Source: Mycobacterium intracellulare ATCC 13950 (GTDB lineage Bacteria; Actinomycetota; Actinomycetes; Mycobacteriales; Mycobacteriaceae). Taken from it: DNA of 64,000 bases. Positions 25,965 through 34,422 of the stretch are shown here, piece by piece. The notes beneath the pieces were generated by a model. It did no database searches. It saw only the letters and a list, made by a program, of their open reading frames with translations, and was not told the DNA's origin. The stretch's first letter is position 1, and every line of letters begins with the position of its first letter. A program made the position numbers and the translations under genes. Where the stretch lies: NCBI RefSeq assembly GCF_000277125.1, contig NC_016946.1:5270001-5334000 (forward strand). Direction: 5' to 3'.

Positions 25965-26939
25965 TTATGCCGCGGCGGCCCGGTTGTGCAACTTCCGCGG
26001 GTCGACGCCGGCGCGGGCCCACGCCCGGGCCGCCCAAGGGGTGTAGAGCGCCTTGACGGGGAGCCGGTTGATCAGCGGGTTGAGCGCCCGGATGACCGCG
26101 GCGAAGCGCTGGAATCGCTTCTCCTTCTTGGCATCCCAGTGCAGCTGGCACACCTCGCGCATCTGCGGCGGCAGCGTTCCGACGACGACCAGCCGGGTAT
26201 AGGCGTTCAGCGGAGCCGACACCACGTTCCAGATCGGCTTGGGCATCCAGCGCGGGCCCGGGATGCCCTTGCGGATGTAGCCGGTGCCGTACAGCACGGT
26301 CTTGTGCGGGACGAACCGGTCCAGCATCTCGTCCCAGTAGGCCACGAAGTCGTCGTAGGTCTGCGGCTGGCCGCGGTCGCTGACGCCGTAGAGGCTGTAC
26401 CAGATCTTGCCCTCGTTGAAGATCTGCTCCTTCTCGGCGCGCGACAGCCGCCGGATGAAGGTGTCGGTGTTGTAGATGACCTGGTCGACGAAGCTGGCGT
26501 GGGCCCAGTAGAACAGCTCCGGGTTCAACGCGTGATACCGCGAGCCGTCGCTGATCGTGCCCTTGATGGTCTTGTGGAAGTCCCGCACCTTTCGCCCCCA
26601 CTCGCGGGGATCCTCGGAGTAGACCGTGTTCATCAGCGGAGGCGCGGTCCGCTTGGCCCGGCCCAGCGTGTCGCTGAAGATCACGGAGTGGTCCAGCACG
26701 CCCTGCGCGAGCTGCTCGATGCAGTTCTCGACCCCGGCGGTGCGCTGGAATCCGAACAGCTGGGTTCGGTTGTCTCCGTAGAACTTCCAGATCAACGAAT
26801 CGGGTCCCAGGCGCGGTGACGTGTCGTCGGTGGCCGACCAGTCGGGGCCGTCGGTGGGCATGGGCACGGCCTCGCGCACGCCGCTGTCGAAACGCGATCC
26901 CGCGCTCGGGGCGGCGAGTTCGTCGTTCTGGGCGGTCAT
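25965..26939 (-). CDS. MpaB-like oxygenase family protein (DUF2236)
   Basis: A 324-residue protein of the DUF2236/MpaB family, which includes haem-dependent latex-clearing oxygenase relatives. Seen: the conserved start LIWKFYGDNRTQLFGFQRTA, WGRKVRDFHKTIKG and the histidine-containing ALNPELFYWAHASFVD, which match the conserved haem-ligand region. ATG 26939 has a perfect GAGGAGG upstream. Divergent from a TetR gene across 173 bp with a 26-bp palindrome, so TetR control is likely. Substrate unknown; mycobacterial paralogues are many. Confidence 0.9.
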   Translation of the reverse strand: MTAQNDELAAPSAGSRFDSGVREAVPMPTDGPDWSATDDTSPRLGPDSLIWKFYGDNRTQLFGFQRTAGVENCIEQLAQGVLDHSVIFSDTLGRAKRTAPPLMNTVYSEDPREWGRKVRDFHKTIKGTISDGSRYHALNPELFYWAHASFVDQVIYNTDTFIRRLSRAEKEQIFNEGKIWYSLYGVSDRGQPQTYDDFVAYWDEMLDRFVPHKTVLYGTGYIRKGIPGPRWMPKPIWNVVSAPLNAYTRLVVVGTLPPQMREVCQLHWDAKKEKRFQRFAAVIRALNPLINRLPVKALYTPWAARAWARAGVDPRKLHNRAAAA

Positions 26940-26987
26940 GCCCACCTCCTCATGCACGCGCTGAGCCGGCCACGCGTTGTGAACCAG

Positions 26988-27013
26988 TGACACAAAGTCG
27001 TATCTTTGTTTCA
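26988..27013. promoter_or_regulatory. 26-bp palindrome, candidate TetR operator
   Basis: TGACACAAAG, 6 nt (TCGTAT), CTTTGTTTCA: arms match at 9 of 10 positions. It lies between the MpaB-like gene and the TetR gene at 27113, the classic position for an autoregulating TetR. Confidence 0.65.
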
Positions 27014-27112
27014 GAGCCTAGCAGCCGTCCCGCGGCCCCGCACATCGCCGCTGGGCCGCGCCGCTTCCTCGCGCCGAAAAGCGCCGGTGAACCGTGCCGG
27101 GGAGTTGATACG

Positions 27113-27730
27113 ATGCCGCCAATCATGCAGTCCGAACCGGGCTCGGCCTCTCACTCCGCTTCCGCCGAGGCGCTGACCGATCTCGATCGCACCATCCTGG
27201 ACACCGCGCGCGGCGTGTTCGAGACCTACGGCGTGCGTCGGGCCAACATCGACGACGTCGCCACCCGGGCCGGTGTCAGCCGCAGCACCATCTATCGCCG
27301 CTTTCCGACCAAGGAGAAGCTGTTCGGGCAGGTGGTGCGGCGCGAGGCCGAGCTGTTCTTCAGCACGCTCGATCAGGCCACGGCGGGGTGTGATCCGCGG
27401 GAGGCCGTGGTCGAGGCGTTCGCGCTCGGGGTGCGCCTGGTGCAGGACTCGCCGCTGTATTCGCGGATCGCCGAAAGCGAGCCGGAGCTGTTCGGGATGT
27501 TCTCCCGGTCGCACGTGTTCCCGATCCGCCAGTTCGCCGACGGGATCGCCCATACCCTGCGGCGGTGCGGCGCCGAGATGTCCGGGACCGACCTGGACAA
27601 CGTCGCCGACATCCTGCTGCGCGTCGCGCTCGGCATAATCGTCTTTCCCACCGATCGGCTCGACACCTCGGACCCGGCGGCGGTGCGCGAGTACGCCGCC
27701 CGCTATCTGGTTCCGATCATCGGCCCCTGA
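27113..27730 (+). CDS. TetR-family regulator
   Basis: Repressor of 205 residues: helix-turn-helix at about 25-70 ([29 protein letters not shown]) and an alpha-helical ligand domain. ATG 27113 has GGGGAG upstream; the frame also extends further into the promoter without a start signal. It is divergent from the MpaB-like gene and probably controls it through the palindrome at 26988. Ligand unknown. Confidence 0.93.
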   Translation: MPPIMQSEPGSASHSASAEALTDLDRTILDTARGVFETYGVRRANIDDVATRAGVSRSTIYRRFPTKEKLFGQVVRREAELFFSTLDQATAGCDPREAVVEAFALGVRLVQDSPLYSRIAESEPELFGMFSRSHVFPIRQFADGIAHTLRRCGAEMSGTDLDNVADILLRVALGIIVFPTDRLDTSDPAAVREYAARYLVPIIGP

Positions 27731-27770
27731 AGGCCGTTGCGGTGTCGGTGCCCTGAACTACGCTCGACCC

Positions 27771-29156
27771 GTGGCTGGGAGTTCTGCGGCTCCACGGACC
27801 CGGTATGCCAGTTGCGGCGAGATCGACATCGCCTATCAGGTCTTCGGCGATGGCCCGATCGACCTGCTCGTGCTGCCGGGCCCGTTCATCCCCATCGACT
27901 GCGTCGACAGCGAGCCGTCGATGTACCGCTTTCATCGGCGCCTGGCGTCCTTCTGCCGGGTGATCCGCTTCGACCAACGCGGGATCGGGCTGTCCTCCCG
28001 GGTCCCGTCGCTGGACATGATCGGCGCGGAATCCTGGGCCAACGACGCGATCGCGGTCATGAACGCGGTCGGATGCGAGCGCGCGACGATCTTGGCTCCG
28101 AGCTTCACGTCGCTGGCCGGGGTGGTTCTCGCCGCCGATTTCCCCGAGCGGGTGAACAGCCTGGTGATCGTGAACGGCCAGGCGCGCACGCTGCGCGCCC
28201 CCGACTACCCGTTCGGCTCCGATCTCGCCGAGGCCGACCCCTACACCACCGTCGCCATCGAGCCGGACGCCGTCGAGCGGGGCTTCGACATCCTCGGCAT
28301 CATCGCCCCCAGCGTCGCGCACGACGACGCGTTCCGGTCGTGGTGGGACATGGCCGGCAACCGGGCGGCGTCGCCCAGCATGGCGCGCGCGTTCATCGGC
28401 AAGATCCGCGAGGGCGACGTGCGCGACCGGCTGGACCGGGTCGGCGTGCCGACGCTGATCCTGCACCGGGACAACCCGCGGTTCAGCCCCGTCGGGCACG
28501 CGCGCTACCTCGCCGAGCGCATCCCCGGGTCGCGCCTGGTCGAGCTCCCCGGCGAAGACGTCCTGTACTGGGTGGGCGACACCGGGCCGATGCTGGACGA
28601 GATCGAGGAGTTCATCACCGGGATCCGCGGCGCCTCTGACGCCGAGCGGCTGCTCACGACCATCGTGTTCACCGACATCGTCGGGTCGACCGAGCGCGCC
28701 GCCGAGCTCGGCGATTACCGCTGGCGCGACCTGCTGGACAACCACGACAGGATCGTGCGGCACGAACTGCAGCGCTTCGGCGGCCGCGAGGTCAACACCG
28801 CCGGGGACGGATTCGTCGCGACGTTCAGCAGCCCGAGCGCCGCGCTCGCCTGCGCCGACGCTCTCGTGGACGCGGTGCAAGTGCTGGGCATCGAGGTGCG
28901 GGTCGGCATCCACGCCGGCGAAGTCGAGGTGCGCGGCGCCGGCAAGGACGATATCGCCGGCATGGCCGTGCACATCGGCGCGCGGGTGGCGGCCCTCGCC
29001 GGGCCGAGCGAGGTCTTGGTGTCCTCGACGCTGCGCGACATCGTCACCGGATCGCGGCACCGCTTCGGCGACCGGGGCGAGTCCGCCCTCAAGGGCGTGC
29101 CGGGCTACTGGCGCCTCTACGCCCTCGTCCGCGAGCACGCCGCCGTCCGCCGGTAA
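27771..29156 (+). CDS. lipJ: Alpha/beta hydrolase-adenylate cyclase fusion (LipJ-like)
   Basis: A 461-residue fusion: residues 1-285 are an alpha/beta-hydrolase fold and 297-455 a class III nucleotide cyclase. This is the size and order of M. tuberculosis Rv1900c (LipJ). Cyclase motifs: [19 protein letters not shown] with the first metal Asp, and [11 protein letters not shown] with the second. The hydrolase nucleophile elbow reads [11 protein letters not shown], i.e. a Ser without the usual flanking glycines, so esterase activity is doubtful and the domain may instead sense a ligand. GTG 27771, 40 bp after TetR, possibly co-transcribed. The symbol is by similarity from memory. Confidence 0.88.
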   Translation: MAGSSAAPRTRYASCGEIDIAYQVFGDGPIDLLVLPGPFIPIDCVDSEPSMYRFHRRLASFCRVIRFDQRGIGLSSRVPSLDMIGAESWANDAIAVMNAVGCERATILAPSFTSLAGVVLAADFPERVNSLVIVNGQARTLRAPDYPFGSDLAEADPYTTVAIEPDAVERGFDILGIIAPSVAHDDAFRSWWDMAGNRAASPSMARAFIGKIREGDVRDRLDRVGVPTLILHRDNPRFSPVGHARYLAERIPGSRLVELPGEDVLYWVGDTGPMLDEIEEFITGIRGASDAERLLTTIVFTDIVGSTERAAELGDYRWRDLLDNHDRIVRHELQRFGGREVNTAGDGFVATFSSPSAALACADALVDAVQVLGIEVRVGIHAGEVEVRGAGKDDIAGMAVHIGARVAALAGPSEVLVSSTLRDIVTGSRHRFGDRGESALKGVPGYWRLYALVREHAAVRR

Positions 29157-29253
29157 CCCCGCGCGCGGCGTAGGCTGCCCAACGGGGGAATCTTCGCCAG
29201 CCCACTGTGCGATTTGGCGTCCAGCTCGGGGCTGCCGCCCGAAGGAGTTACGC

Positions 29254-30000
29254 ATGACCGACGTGGACATCACGCTGCCTCCCGCGCTGCGGCGGGCGCT
29301 GGACCTGCTCATCGATCCGCCGGCCGATCCCGACGTCAGTCACGGCTATCTCGACCTGCTCGGCTCCGGTTCGGCCGGCGACGACGGCGTGGGGAAGAAC
29401 ACCGGCCCGATCCAGGCCGCGTGGGCGTCACGAGTCGGGTCGATGCTCTACGACAACGCCCAGGCCTTCGCTCGCCAGTGGATCAGCGCCTGGCAGCTGC
29501 CGCTCGAGTGGTTGCAAATCCCGCCCGGCGGTATCGCGCTGGACGTCGGCTCGGGACCGGGCAACGTCACCGCGTCGCTGGCGCGGGCCGCCGGACCCGA
29601 CGGGCTGGCCCTCGGCGTCGACATCTCCGAGCCGATGCTCGCCCGCGCCGTCCGCAATGAGGCGGGGCCCCAGGTCGGCTTCATCAAGGCCGATGCGCAG
29701 CGACTTCCGCTGCGCGACAACACCTTCGACGCGGCGGTGTCGACCGCCGTGCTGCAACTGGTTCCGGACCCGAAGGCCGCGCTCGCCGAGATCGCGCGGG
29801 TGCTGCGGCCCGGGGGCAGGGTGGCGATCATGGTCCCGACGGCCGGGCGGCTGGCCCGCTATTGGCAGCTGCTGCCCAACGTCGGGGCGCACGCGTTCGA
29901 CGACGACGAGATCGGCGACACCTTGGAAGACAACGGATTTAGCAGCGTTCGGGTCAAGAACGTCGGCACCTTCCAGTGGGTGCGCGCCAAGCTGGGCTGA
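29254..30000 (+). CDS. Class I SAM-dependent methyltransferase
   Basis: Methyltransferase of 248 residues. Seen: motif I ALDVGSGPGN (around residue 98), acidic LGVDISEPML, the FIKADAQRLPL motif II and VLRPGGRVAIMVP motif III, as in the UbiE/MenG-like group. GAAGGAGTTACGC gives a strong ribosome site for ATG 29254. Single rightward gene after a 97-bp gap; substrate not predictable. Confidence 0.93.
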   Translation: MTDVDITLPPALRRALDLLIDPPADPDVSHGYLDLLGSGSAGDDGVGKNTGPIQAAWASRVGSMLYDNAQAFARQWISAWQLPLEWLQIPPGGIALDVGSGPGNVTASLARAAGPDGLALGVDISEPMLARAVRNEAGPQVGFIKADAQRLPLRDNTFDAAVSTAVLQLVPDPKAALAEIARVLRPGGRVAIMVPTAGRLARYWQLLPNVGAHAFDDDEIGDTLEDNGFSSVRVKNVGTFQWVRAKLG

Positions 30001-30017
30001 CTTTTCGGGGCGGCTTG

Positions 30018-30470
30018 TTATTCGGCGCTCTGCGCCAGCGCGGCGAGCCGATCCATCGACTCGCGCAGCATGTCCGTCGTCGTCGCGCGGGCGCGCTCGA
30101 GGCGGGTGGCGTCGGTCAGCTCCGTCCAGTCGTACGTGTGGGTCACCGTGGTCAGCTCGGCGTTGACCGGGCTGAGCTCCCAGCGCCACAGGTGACCGGG
30201 CGGCTGCTTGCCGGGTTCGGCTGGGCGCCAAGCGATTTTGCTGCCCTCGACGAACTCGGTGACATGGTTCTCCCGCACCGCGCCGTTGGTCAGCGTGGTC
30301 TTGAACACGTCACCCACTGCGCGCACGCGCTGACCGGGCGCCGATGACGCCAGATTGCCGTTGCCGTCCCAGCTCGGCTGGCGCGACGGGTCGGCGATCA
30401 GTTCGAAGATCCGCGCGACGTTGGCCGACATGACCCGGGTGGCGGTCACGATGCGTTCGGTATCGGACAT
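30018..30470 (-). CDS. SRPBCC family protein
   Basis: SRPBCC/polyketide-cyclase-like protein of 150 residues: FELIADPSRQPSWDGNGNLA near the start, WRPAEPGKQPPGHLWRWEL in the middle and a C-terminal helix. ATG 30470 is preferred to TTG 30482 because it starts directly before the fold. Downstream of the SDR at 30529 on the same strand (58 bp), so possibly one transcript. Function unknown. Confidence 0.88.
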   Translation of the reverse strand: MSDTERIVTATRVMSANVARIFELIADPSRQPSWDGNGNLASSAPGQRVRAVGDVFKTTLTNGAVRENHVTEFVEGSKIAWRPAEPGKQPPGHLWRWELSPVNAELTTVTHTYDWTELTDATRLERARATTTDMLRESMDRLAALAQSAE

Positions 30471-30528
30471 ACCGCTATCCAAACACGGAGCGCCGCCCGC
30501 CGCGCCGGGCCACGTCGAGCCGGGCGGT

Positions 30529-31224
30529 TCACGGCATCCGGGGCAGCGCCTCGACCGGTCCGGCCAGCGCCGCCTTCACGTAGCGGGTGTCGTCGTCGGC
30601 CAGCACCTCCTTGTCGTCCGCCTCGATGCCGTCGACGATCGCGCGTGCCACCTGGCGCGGGTCGTTCTTGGGCGCGTCGAAGCCGGAGGTCATGTCGGTG
30701 TCGGTGAAGCTGAGATGCGCGGCAATGACCAGGGTGCCCTGCTTCTCCAGTTCGGCACGCAGGGAATTCGTCATCGACCACAGGGCGGCCTTGGAGTCGC
30801 CGTACCCACCGGATCCGGGCATCCAGGACAGGATCGAGGCGATGTCGACGAGGGCACCACCGCCGTTGTCGGCCAGGACGGGTGCGAATGCCTTGGCGAC
30901 GCGCAGCGCGCCGAAGTAGTTCGTCTCGAAGACCGCTCGCACCTGTTCGATGTCGCTGTCGAGCAGGGTCCGGGCGCCGAGAACGCCGGCATTGTTGATG
31001 ACGATGTCCGCGTCGGCCGCCGTCGTCGCCAGCGCGGCCACCGAGTCCGGCCGGGTGACGTCCAATTCGACGGCGATCACGCGGGGGTCCTCACTGGGCT
31101 TCGGCACCCGCGCCGTCGCGTAGATCTTCGCCGCGCCCCTGTCCAACAACTCGGCCACGATGGCCTTGCCGAGACCGCGCTGCCCGCCGGTGACCACCAC
31201 GGCCGCTCCGTTGACGTTGACCAT
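30529..31224 (-). CDS. SDR family oxidoreductase
   Basis: SDR of 231 residues with TGGQRGLG, NNAGVL, ASILSW and YGDSK. Short C-terminus without VDGG, as in the group annotated as SDRs with unknown small-molecule substrates. Divergent from the CGNR-type regulator at 31310, with two palindromes in the 85-bp gap; control by that regulator is the simplest reading. Confidence 0.92.
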   Translation of the reverse strand: MVNVNGAAVVVTGGQRGLGKAIVAELLDRGAAKIYATARVPKPSEDPRVIAVELDVTRPDSVAALATTAADADIVINNAGVLGARTLLDSDIEQVRAVFETNYFGALRVAKAFAPVLADNGGGALVDIASILSWMPGSGGYGDSKAALWSMTNSLRAELEKQGTLVIAAHLSFTDTDMTSGFDAPKNDPRQVARAIVDGIEADDKEVLADDDTRYVKAALAGPVEALPRMP

Positions 31225-31236
31225 GATCCTGCTCCT

Positions 31237-31269
31237 TTGACTGAGGCAAAATTGCTTTGCTTACGTCAA
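31237..31269. promoter_or_regulatory. Inverted repeat TTGAC-N4-GCAAA / TTTGC-N4-GTCAA
   Basis: Two 14-nt arms separated by ATTGC, just upstream of the SDR start and in the gap shared with the CGNR regulator. Parts of the left arm (TTGACT, AGGCAAA) reappear inverted at 31291 and 31303 next to the regulator start. Confidence 0.5.
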
Positions 31270-31276
31270 GCTAGTT

Positions 31277-31288
31277 GTCGCTAGCGAC
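31277..31288. promoter_or_regulatory. Perfect 12-bp palindrome GTCGCTAGCGAC
   Basis: Perfect palindrome in the same SDR/CGNR divergent gap, about 22 bp from the regulator start. Candidate operator or core promoter overlap. Confidence 0.4.
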
Positions 31289-31309
31289 GCAGTCAAGTAG
31301 TATTTGCCT

Positions 31310-31918
31310 ATGTCTTCATCGTGGATTGCGTCACAGCGATACGGCTGCGCCGCGGCGCCTGGAGGCCTGGGCTTGGTCCAGGACTTCCTCAACACGAGGG
31401 GCGTCGACGGGTACGGACCGGACCTGCTGGCCGACCCGGGCCAGGCGCGCGAGTGGGCGGACGCCGCGGTGCGGGCCTGGTCGTCCGCGCGCGGCGTGGA
31501 CGTGTCGCCACCGGAGCTGGGTGAGGCGGATTTAGGCAGGCTTCGCGCGGTGCGGTCCACCATCGAGCGGATGGTGGACGGCGAACCGCCGAGGTCTCGG
31601 GGCGCCCACGGTGTCGTCGCGTCCTTCGGGCTGTCCGATGCCGGTGAGGTGCGGCTTGATCCCAGCGGCAGCGGGTGGCGCTGGTTGGCCTCGGCGTTGT
31701 GGGGCGAAATCCTGCTGAGCCAGCACGCCGACACCTGGCGGCGGATCAAGCGCTGCCACAACCACCGGTGCGGGTCGACGTTCTACGACCGCTCGAAGAA
31801 CAACAGCGGGGTCTGGCACGACGTCAAGACGTGCGGCAACGCCGTCAACCTGCGGGCGTCCCGGGCGCGCCGGCGCGAACGCGAAAAGGCAACGCGCTCA
31901 GCGGTTTCGCCACAGTAG
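31310..31918 (+). CDS. CGNR zinc-finger/ABATE-domain regulator
   Basis: A 202-residue protein with an N-terminal ABATE-like domain (LGLVQDFLNTRGVDG at the start) and a C-terminal CGNR zinc finger: RCHNHRCGSTFYDRS then WHDVKTCGNAVNLRASRAR, giving the four cysteines and the CGN signature. Members are presumed stress-linked transcription factors. ATG 31310 is preferred to TTG 31304. It ends overlapping the convergent methyltransferase by 21 bp. Confidence 0.92.
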   Translation: MSSSWIASQRYGCAAAPGGLGLVQDFLNTRGVDGYGPDLLADPGQAREWADAAVRAWSSARGVDVSPPELGEADLGRLRAVRSTIERMVDGEPPRSRGAHGVVASFGLSDAGEVRLDPSGSGWRWLASALWGEILLSQHADTWRRIKRCHNHRCGSTFYDRSKNNSGVWHDVKTCGNAVNLRASRARRREREKATRSAVSPQ

Positions 31919-32509
31919 GCGGTAACGGTAATAGAGGCCCCGCCGGATGGCGGCCCCGGGTAAGACGTCGGCGGCGACACGCCGGATCTCGTCGAGGCCC
32001 TCCCGGGGATCGGCAACGGGCACCCCGATGTCGCGGGTCTCCCGATGCAGTAACCCGCCGACGCGCGCCCCCGGCACGCACAGGCCGGCCCACACCCAGT
32101 CGGCGATGCTCTTGTTGGCGGACAGCCCGACGACGGCCAGTTGCCCGGCGGGCCGCAGCATTTGACGCGCTTTGTGCAGGGCATCGCGCAGCGGCAGGTG
32201 ATGCAGACTGGCCACAAAGGTGATCAGGTCGTAGCGCCGCTCGGCCTCATCGAGGTCCTCGAACCGCCCATGTTCCACCGACGCGTTGCCGATGGACTGC
32301 AATCGCTGCGCCGCGCGCCACACCGAGACCGGGTCGGCATCGAGGCCGACAACGCTGCGGGACACCGGGGCCAACCGCTGGGCCAGCAGCCCTTCGCCGC
32401 ACCCGACGTCCAGGACATCGCCGTGCCGCCGCGCGGCGAGGCCGACCAGCCACGGGTGATAGGCGGAATTGTGGTTCCAGTAGTCGTCGTGCTTCGCGTA
32501 TTCAGGCAC
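31898..32509 (-). CDS. Class I SAM-dependent methyltransferase
   Basis: Methyltransferase of 203 residues from GTG 32509. Seen: the opening AKHDDYWNHNSAYHPWLV, motif I VLDVGCGEGLLA, VVGLDADP, and FVASLHHLPL post-I region. It follows a 54-residue gene by 25 bp on the same strand, and the two probably share a transcript. Substrate unknown; related proteins methylate small molecules. Confidence 0.9.
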   Translation of the reverse strand: MPEYAKHDDYWNHNSAYHPWLVGLAARRHGDVLDVGCGEGLLAQRLAPVSRSVVGLDADPVSVWRAAQRLQSIGNASVEHGRFEDLDEAERRYDLITFVASLHHLPLRDALHKARQMLRPAGQLAVVGLSANKSIADWVWAGLCVPGARVGGLLHRETRDIGVPVADPREGLDEIRRVAADVLPGAAIRRGLYYRYRLLWRNR

Positions 32510-32534
32510 CGTTGACCAGTCTGACCGACGGGCG

Positions 32535-32699
32535 TCAGCAGCGTTCGACGCCCCTGGGCATGATGCGCGGGGCGGTGGCCCCCGGGCGCCGCTTGCTGCC
32601 GAGGACCGCGTACAGCGCGTCGCAGGCGCGCGCCTTCAGGGGCGCGACCACGTCGAGGTTGGCGGAGCCCTGGCTGACCCAGGGCGGAAGAGTGGTCAC
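32535..32699 (-). CDS. Small 54-residue protein, unknown
   Basis: GTG 32699 with AAAGGA seven bases upstream opens a frame of 55 codons: MTTLPPWVSQGSANLDVV, then a basic region (GSKRRPGATAPR) and a C-terminal GVERC. Third positions are almost all G or C, as in real genes here, and the start has a proper ribosome site. No family is recognised. It precedes a methyltransferase by 25 bp, so it could be a small partner, regulator or precursor peptide; that last idea is speculation. Confidence 0.5.
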   Translation of the reverse strand: MTTLPPWVSQGSANLDVVAPLKARACDALYAVLGSKRRPGATAPRIMPRGVERC

Positions 32700-32851
32700 A
32701 GTTGATCCTTTGTTTTTCGGCCGTGCGCCGATTCATTCAATTGCACCACAGCCGTTTTGCGGGGACGCCGCGCCGAGGTAAACGTCACGAAAAGCCAGGC
32801 TGTGGGATAGCGCACATTCCCGGTGTATCGAAAGGCGCGCAACAGCAGGAT

Positions 32852-33697
32852 TTATGGAAAGGCCCTGAACCGGCGCAGGTACCCGAACAATCGGCCTACC
32901 GGCACGGCCTTCGGCCAGTCGTCGGACCGGAAATAGGCATCGGTGCCGCCGTCGACGAATATGACTGTGCCGCACAGGAAGTCGGCTGCGTCCGACAACA
33001 TGAAGCACATCCACTCGGCCATCTGCCCCGGGTCGCCGAAACCACCGACCGGGACCGGAAACGATTCGACGGCCTTGGCCTGCCGTGGGTCCGACAACTG
33101 TTCGGCCAGAAGCGGAGTCATGATCGCACCCGGCGCCAGGGCGTTGAGGCGCACGCCGGACCCGGCCCACTCGGGCAGCACCGCATGCCGCCGCATCCAA
33201 CGGCTGACAGCGATTTTCGAGGCCGCGTACATCATGGTCGGCGCGGCCGGTCCGAACAGCCGCACCGAGCGCAACGCCTTGTCGGCGTCGTGTGCGAGCA
33301 GGGACCTCACGGCCCGGCGGGGCACCGCGGGCACGGTCGTCGTCGAATTACTCGCGACGACAACGGCTTTGGCGCGCCCGGAGGCCGCCAGCGCCGCCCG
33401 CCAGGCGGTCAGTAAGTCGACGACCCCGAAATAGTTGACCTGGGCGATCTGGCGAAGGCGATCCGGCCCGGGACTGGGCCCGAGTCCGGCCGCAAGCACG
33501 GCGCCGTCGAGCCTGCCGCCCGATGCCGCCAGGACGCGCTCGACGGCCTCGCTACGCCCGTGTGGCGTCGACAGATCGGCGACGACGTCGGCGTCCTTGA
33601 TGTCGACTCCGATGACGGTGTGCCCGCCGTCCCGGAGGCGCTGGGCGGTCTCGCGCCCCATCCCGGACGCCGATCCGGTGATCGCGTAGGTCCCCAT
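32852..33697 (-). CDS. SDR family oxidoreductase (3-alpha-HSD-like)
   Basis: SDR of 281 residues with TGSASGMG, YAASK and VDGGTDAYF. The insertion between Ser and Tyr (about residues 140-175) and the short strand after the first helix are like bacterial 3-alpha-hydroxysteroid dehydrogenases. ATG 33697 has AAGGAGG six bases upstream, which settles the start; the frame stays open far beyond it. Divergent from the thioesterase gene at 33791. Steroid specificity is not proven. Confidence 0.93.
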   Translation of the reverse strand: MGTYAITGSASGMGRETAQRLRDGGHTVIGVDIKDADVVADLSTPHGRSEAVERVLAASGGRLDGAVLAAGLGPSPGPDRLRQIAQVNYFGVVDLLTAWRAALAASGRAKAVVVASNSTTTVPAVPRRAVRSLLAHDADKALRSVRLFGPAAPTMMYAASKIAVSRWMRRHAVLPEWAGSGVRLNALAPGAIMTPLLAEQLSDPRQAKAVESFPVPVGGFGDPGQMAEWMCFMLSDAADFLCGTVIFVDGGTDAYFRSDDWPKAVPVGRLFGYLRRFRAFP

Positions 33698-33790
33698 CGA
33701 GGTCCTCCTTCCCCAGGCAGTATGCCCGGCCCGCCGGACGCTTCCGAGGGGCGCCGCCCGCTGGGTGGACACCTGAGTTAAGTTGCGAAG

Positions 33791-34405
33791 ATGCATGACC
33801 AAACGCCCTGCATCGACTTCGGCGAGCTCGAGTCGGTCTACGCGCCGCTGGCCGAATCGCTTCGCCGGCTCATCGATATCAGCATCCGCACCGAGGCCGG
33901 CGCCGCGGCGGTGGCGGCGGCCACGTCCAAGATCGACAGTGCGGCAGCTGAATTGAGCGGGGCGTTGAAGCCCGGGCCGTTCGGCGTGCACCGCAATCCC
34001 GATGGCCAGACCATCGCGTGGGGCAACGCGGTGGTGGGCCTGCGCAACCCGATCGCACCGCCGCTGGTCATCCATCACGAACCCGACGGACTGGTGTGGT
34101 CGGAGTTCGTGCTGGGCGCCGCCTACGAGGGCCCGCCGGACACCGTGCACGGCGGCGTGTGCGCGCTGGTGCTCGATCATGTGCTGGGCGCGACCGCGCA
34201 CCAGCCCGACAAGCCCGCGTTCACCGGCACGCTCACGCTGCGGTACCGGCGCCCCACGGCGCTGGGACGGCCACTACGGGCCCAGGCTCATGTCGAGCGT
34301 GTGGAGGGCGTCAAGACGTTCGCCGTCGGTCACCTGGCCGACGAGCACGGCGTCACGGTGGAGGCCGAGGGTATTTTCATTCATCCCAGACCGGCGGCGG
34401 AATAG
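33791..34405 (+). CDS. PaaI-type hotdog thioesterase
   Basis: Hotdog-fold protein of 204 residues. The second half carries the 4HBT/PaaI signature: DTVHGGVCALVLDHVLG with the HGG and acidic helix, then FTGTLTLRYRRPTALGRPL. The N-terminal 70 residues are a helical extension. Such enzymes release acids from acyl-CoA. Divergent from the 3-alpha-HSD-like SDR; a CoA-ester substrate is likely but unidentified. Confidence 0.9.
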   Translation: MHDQTPCIDFGELESVYAPLAESLRRLIDISIRTEAGAAAVAAATSKIDSAAAELSGALKPGPFGVHRNPDGQTIAWGNAVVGLRNPIAPPLVIHHEPDGLVWSEFVLGAAYEGPPDTVHGGVCALVLDHVLGATAHQPDKPAFTGTLTLRYRRPTALGRPLRAQAHVERVEGVKTFAVGHLADEHGVTVEAEGIFIHPRPAAE

Positions 34406-34422
34406 CGGACCGCGCCGCAGAT

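Noticed and set aside
32224..32736. 170-codon leftward frame over the methyltransferase start
   Set aside because: It is out of frame with both the methyltransferase and the well-initiated 54-residue gene and has no ribosome site.
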